This document shows, piece by piece, positions 61,143-64,000 of a stretch of 64,000 nucleotides of DNA. The position numbers and the translations under genes were made by a program. The first letter of the stretch is position 1; the number at the start of each line of letters is the position of its first letter. This DNA comes from Bacillus cabrialesii (lineage in GTDB: Bacteria; Bacillota; Bacilli; Bacillales; Bacillaceae), in assembly GCF_004124315.2 (NCBI RefSeq), contig NZ_CP096889.1:4061767-4125766 (forward strand), in the 5' to 3' direction. Under the pieces are notes generated by a model. It was not told the DNA's origin, made no database searches, and was given only the letters and a program-made list of their open reading frames with translations.

Positions 61143-61183
61143 AAAAAAACCGAAATCCGATTTTTACCGGACTTCGGTTTTCT
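61143..61183 (-). terminator. jag terminator
   Basis: AAAACCGAAATCCG and CGGACTTCGGTTTT arms with an A/T loop and T run, just after the jag stop. Confidence 0.88.
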
Positions 61184-61184
61184 G

Positions 61185-61811
61185 CTATCTTTTATGGGAA
61201 ATAACGAGATGGCGATTTTCGCCTTCACCCATTGAATACGTTTTGATCTGGTGGTTAGCATATCCAGAAAGAGTATCATGAATGATTTTTCTTTCACTGG
61301 ACGGCATAGGTTCAAGATGAACTGCTTTTTTCGTTTTCAAAGCCTGATCTGCAAGCCTGATGGCCAGCTGACTCAATGTATCTTTTCTTTTCAAACGATA
61401 GTTTTCTGCATCCACCATCACATTTTTATATTGGCCTGGATAACGGTTAAGGGCAAGCTGTGTCAAAGTTTCAAGGGCATTTAAGGTTTGCCCTCTTTTC
61501 CCAATCAACAATGCCGCTTTTTCACCTGTTATATGGAAACTCACTGTCTTTTTGCTTTCTTGAACAGTCACATCAGACTTCCCGGCAATCGCTTCGACAA
61601 TCGTTTGAAGATAAGACTTCGCTTGCTGAATCGGATCAATCTTTTCAACCAGCTTTACGACCGCTTGCTTTTTTCCAAAAATACCGAGAAACCCTTTGTT
61701 TCCCTTTTCAATAACGGTAATTTCTACCTTGTCCCTCGTTAATCCCAGCTCTTGCAATCCGGACTGTACTGCTTCATCGACATTTCGCCCTGCAGCAGTC
61801 ACATCCCTCAC
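61185..61811 (-). CDS. jag: Jag (KhpB), RNA-binding protein
   Basis: 208 residues. Jag-N domain (VDEAVQSGLQELGLTRDKVEITVIEKGNKGFLGIFGKKQA), a KH domain (LLIGKRGQTLNALETLTQLALNR) and a C-terminal R3H domain (ERKIIHDTLSGYANHQIKTYSMGEGENRHLVISHKR). KhpB/Jag proteins bind RNA with KhpA and affect cell-wall synthesis in relatives. The start overlaps the spoIIIJ stop by 4 bp. Confidence 0.97.
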   Translation of the reverse strand: MRDVTAAGRNVDEAVQSGLQELGLTRDKVEITVIEKGNKGFLGIFGKKQAVVKLVEKIDPIQQAKSYLQTIVEAIAGKSDVTVQESKKTVSFHITGEKAALLIGKRGQTLNALETLTQLALNRYPGQYKNVMVDAENYRLKRKDTLSQLAIRLADQALKTKKAVHLEPMPSSERKIIHDTLSGYANHQIKTYSMGEGENRHLVISHKR

Positions 61812-62593
61812 TTTTTCTTTCCTCCGGCTTTTTGCGGCTCAGGATTTTTTTTAATATCAGGCCCTTTAATGAGGAAAGTTTGCGCAATCATAAACAAGTT
61901 ACCGACTACCCAATAAAGAGAAAGAGCTGCCGGGAAGTTGATCGCAAATACGATAATCATTATTGGCATAATCCAAAGCATCATCGCCATTTGCGGATTT
62001 TGCTGCGCGTTTCCTGCCATCATAAGTTTTTGCTGAACAAATGTGGCGACACCGGCAACGATAGGAAGAATATAGTAAGGATCTTTCTCCCCTAAGTCAA
62101 ACCATAAGAAACTATGCTCTGAAATCGCTTGTGTTCTCATAATCGCATGATAGAACCCAATTAAAATCGGCATCTGGATTAAAATCGGGAAACAACCCGC
62201 CAACGGATTGACACCATGCTTTTGGAATAAAGCCATTGTTTCCTGCTGAAGCTTTTGCTGCGTTTTTTGATCCTTTGAGCTGTATTTTTCTTTGAGCTTT
62301 TGCATTTCCGGCTGTAACGCCTGCATCGCTTTTGAACTTCTCAGCTGCTTAATCATCAGCGGCAAAATTAATAAACGAATTAAAATGGTAACAAGAATAA
62401 TTGAAAGTCCATAGTTATCTCCCGTCAATTTCGCTACATACGTAATGAGCTCAGACAATGGATATACTACGTACTTGTCCCAAAAATGCGGACTATCTGC
62501 AGTGATCGGCTCTTTCACACTTGAGCATCCAGCCAAAAGCATGAATACGCCAACCATACTTAATAGCAACCCTATTCTCCTTTTCAACAACAT
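61808..62593 (-). CDS. spoIIIJ: SpoIIIJ, YidC/Oxa1-type membrane insertase
   Basis: 261 residues. Lipoprotein signal (lipobox LLAGC), then five transmembrane helices. The YidC core is NYGLSIILVTILIRLLILPLMIKQLRSSKAMQALQPEMQKLKEKY with the conserved arginine in the groove, and a basic C-terminal tail. It inserts membrane proteins and is needed for SigG activation in sporulation. Coupled to jag. Confidence 0.97.
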   Translation of the reverse strand: MLLKRRIGLLLSMVGVFMLLAGCSSVKEPITADSPHFWDKYVVYPLSELITYVAKLTGDNYGLSIILVTILIRLLILPLMIKQLRSSKAMQALQPEMQKLKEKYSSKDQKTQQKLQQETMALFQKHGVNPLAGCFPILIQMPILIGFYHAIMRTQAISEHSFLWFDLGEKDPYYILPIVAGVATFVQQKLMMAGNAQQNPQMAMMLWIMPIMIIVFAINFPAALSLYWVVGNLFMIAQTFLIKGPDIKKNPEPQKAGGKKK

Positions 62594-62737
62594 TTCCTCC
62601 TATAATTAATCTTTACACTCTTTTATTGCAAAGCATACTTGTATGTATTTTAGCATCTTTCAGTTTTAAATGGTGTCTTTTTCTGATCAACCAGAAAGGA
62701 AGCGCTTTTAAAAGTTGTAAGAAAGCAGTGGCAATTC

Positions 62738-63088
62738 CTACTTTGACGAAGATTTCTTATATAAAGAAGACTTCCTGAAAAGATGCTGCAGACTTTTTTT
62801 CGTTTCCTCAAATGTCAGCTGGCTCGCCGGTTTTCTCGCAATAATGATATAATCCTTTTCCTTCAGTCTCTCTTTCTCTTCAAGAAAAGCCTGCCGAATC
62901 AAACGTTTAATCCGGTTTCGCATCACAGCGTTGCCAATTTTTTTGCTGACGGAAAGCCCGACACGCAGCTCATCGTTTTCAGGCTGATCAAGCGTATATA
63001 AGACAAACTGGCGGTTCGCTACTGATGTCCCATGCTTAAACACTTTTTGAAAATCTTCATTTTTCTTTAAACGATTTCGCTTCTTCAA
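62738..63088 (-). CDS. rnpA: RnpA, protein component of RNase P
   Basis: 116 residues from a TTG at 63088 (CGGAGTGAG upstream); a short extension to 63097 is in frame. RNase P protein motifs: LKKNEDFQKVFKHG and the RNR box AVMRNRIKRLIRQAFLEE. It helps the RNA subunit mature tRNA 5' ends. Co-transcribed with rpmH, with a hairpin between the genes. Confidence 0.97.
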   Translation of the reverse strand: MKKRNRLKKNEDFQKVFKHGTSVANRQFVLYTLDQPENDELRVGLSVSKKIGNAVMRNRIKRLIRQAFLEEKERLKEKDYIIIARKPASQLTFEETKKSLQHLFRKSSLYKKSSSK

Positions 63089-63210
63089 ATGACTCACTCC
63101 GATACTGGCTGGCAGAAACTTTTAGAATTTATTACGAAAATGAGATGCATCAGAACCAGGGAGCAAGCCCCGATTCATTATGCATCACATCTATCTTTTC
63201 CCATAATGTG

Positions 63211-63239
63211 AAAAAAGACCACTGACATTATTCAGTGGC

Positions 63240-63241
<2 letters not shown>
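63211..63241 (-). terminator. Attenuator-type terminator between rpmH and rnpA
   Basis: GGCCACTG and CAGTGGTC with an 8-base loop and T6 follow the rpmH stop codon. Because rnpA lies downstream on the same strand, it probably lowers rnpA relative to rpmH. Confidence 0.8.
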
Positions 63242-63377
<136 letters not shown>

Positions 63378-63420
63378 TGACACCTCCCTCGAGGAATAGC
63401 TGTTAAAGACAGTCTTACTT

Positions 63421-63450
63421 ATTATATTTGTGTTACCTATTCATTGTCAA
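63421..63450 (-). promoter_or_regulatory. rpmH promoter
   Basis: TTGACA and TATAAT with an 18-bp spacer on the minus strand, 47 bp upstream of the rpmH ATG. Confidence 0.82.
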
Positions 63451-63584
63451 CTTCACTAGTGCTTTTATTTCTTGCAACCATAATAGGATAACATACCTTT
63501 TCAACTTTCGAAACCTTATTTTTTAGATTCCTTAATTTAACGAAAAAAAGACAAATCCAAACAATTTGCCTCTAAAATCACGAA

Positions 63585-63848
63585 TGTGGATATCTTTTTC
63601 GCCATTTTTTAATATCCACAAAGGTTATCGACAACATTTTCACATTACCAACCCCTGTGGACAAGAATTTTTCAACAGGTTGTCCGCTTTGTGGATAAGA
63701 TTGTGACAACCATTGCAAGCTCTCATTTATTTTGGTATTATATTTGTGTTTTAACTCTTGATTACTAATCTTACCTTTCCTCTTTATCCACAAAGTGTGG
63801 ATAAGTTGTGGATTGATTTCACACAGCTTGTGTAGAAGGTTGTCCACA
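63585..63848. other. oriC DnaA-box array upstream of dnaA
   Basis: DnaA boxes (TTATCCACA and close variants, either strand) occur at about 63585, 63612, 63625, 63656, 63690, 63784, 63796, 63807 and 63840. Those at 63690, 63784 and 63796 are perfect. This matches the B. subtilis upstream origin region between rpmH and dnaA, which works with the cluster downstream of dnaA (outside the window). Confidence 0.95.
63713..63741 (+). promoter_or_regulatory. dnaA promoter
   Basis: TTGCAA and TATTAT with a 17-bp spacer, between DnaA-box groups, so DnaA can repress its own gene. It points toward dnaA just outside the window. Confidence 0.8.
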
Positions 63849-63974
63849 AGTTGTGAAATTTGTCGAAAAGCTATTTATCTACTATATTATATGTTTTCAA
63901 CATTTAATGTGTACGAATGGCAAACGCCATTTGCTCTTTTTTTGTGTTCTATAACAGAAAAAGACACTATTTTC

Positions 63975-64000
63975 TATGAAAAGGAGGGACGTGCCGGAAG
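63975..64000 (+). other. Ribosome binding site of dnaA at the window edge
   Basis: AAGGAGGG at 63981-63988 is followed by GACGTGCCGGAAG, the leader that precedes the dnaA ATG in B. subtilis; the start codon should be the next base after the window. Confidence 0.85.

Overview
This window is an almost colinear stretch of a Bacillus subtilis-group chromosome immediately upstream of dnaA. It runs from the 5' two thirds of rocD to the last base before the dnaA start codon, so its right end is the replication origin. The protein sequences, the gene order walR-walK-yycH-yycI-walJ-yyxA, spo0J-soj, noc-rsmG-mnmG-mnmE and jag-spoIIIJ-rnpA-rpmH, the trnY tRNA cluster, the parS sites and the DnaA-box region all fit B. 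subtilis or a close sister species (spizizenii/inaquosorum/mojavensis type). Scattered substitutions and several insertions or absences relative to strain 168, as I remember it, argue that it is not 168. Strain-168 comparisons throughout are from memory and were not computed.

Layout. 1-3741: arginine/ornithine catabolism control (rocD, rocR), with an SdpR/SdpI-like repressor-immunity cassette placed in the roc control region. 3742-11100: remnant of a histidine kinase, then the essential WalRK operon on the minus strand. 11340-11930: four tRNA genes (Lys, Glu, Asp, Phe). 12027-15425: purA, yycE and replicative helicase dnaC. 15595-22133: small genes, the efflux-type permease yycB, rplI-gdpP-yybS and the spore coat gene cotF. 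22163-33004: yybR, ppaC, a manganese riboswitch with yybP, then the yybO-yybC metabolic/regulatory genes, interrupted by a class A beta-lactamase gene flanked by gene debris. 33029-39000: accessory zone with LysR/LysE, MarR, two near-duplicate GNAT acetyltransferases, a YczE-type membrane protein and a MerR/EamA pair. 39054-41144: yyaL broken by a 21-bp in-frame insertion with stop codons. 41141-46417: yyaK to exoA. 46479-50949: the S18/SSB/S6 operon, ychF and yyaE. 52889-64000: origin-proximal housekeeping block ending in the DnaA-box array.

How the genes work together. The right third is a chromosome replication and segregation module: the origin, SsbA, DnaC, Soj, Spo0J, four parS-like sites spread over 50 kb, and Noc. 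With it sit translation and tRNA-modification genes (rpmH, rnpA, rpsF, rpsR, rplI, MnmE/MnmG, RsmG, tRNAs), the membrane insertase SpoIIIJ with Jag, cell-wall control (WalRK with YycH/YycI) and c-di-AMP turnover (GdpP). The left-centre is a mosaic of transporter/regulator pairs and decayed genes, and most differences from the reference gene order fall there.

I found no CRISPR array, prophage, IS element or clearly new multi-gene system. The best leads are the SdpRI-like cassette bracketed by copies of the RocR binding palindrome, the manganese-riboswitch transcript carrying an unannotated 36-residue cationic peptide, the beta-lactamase locus and the unusual yyaL lesion.
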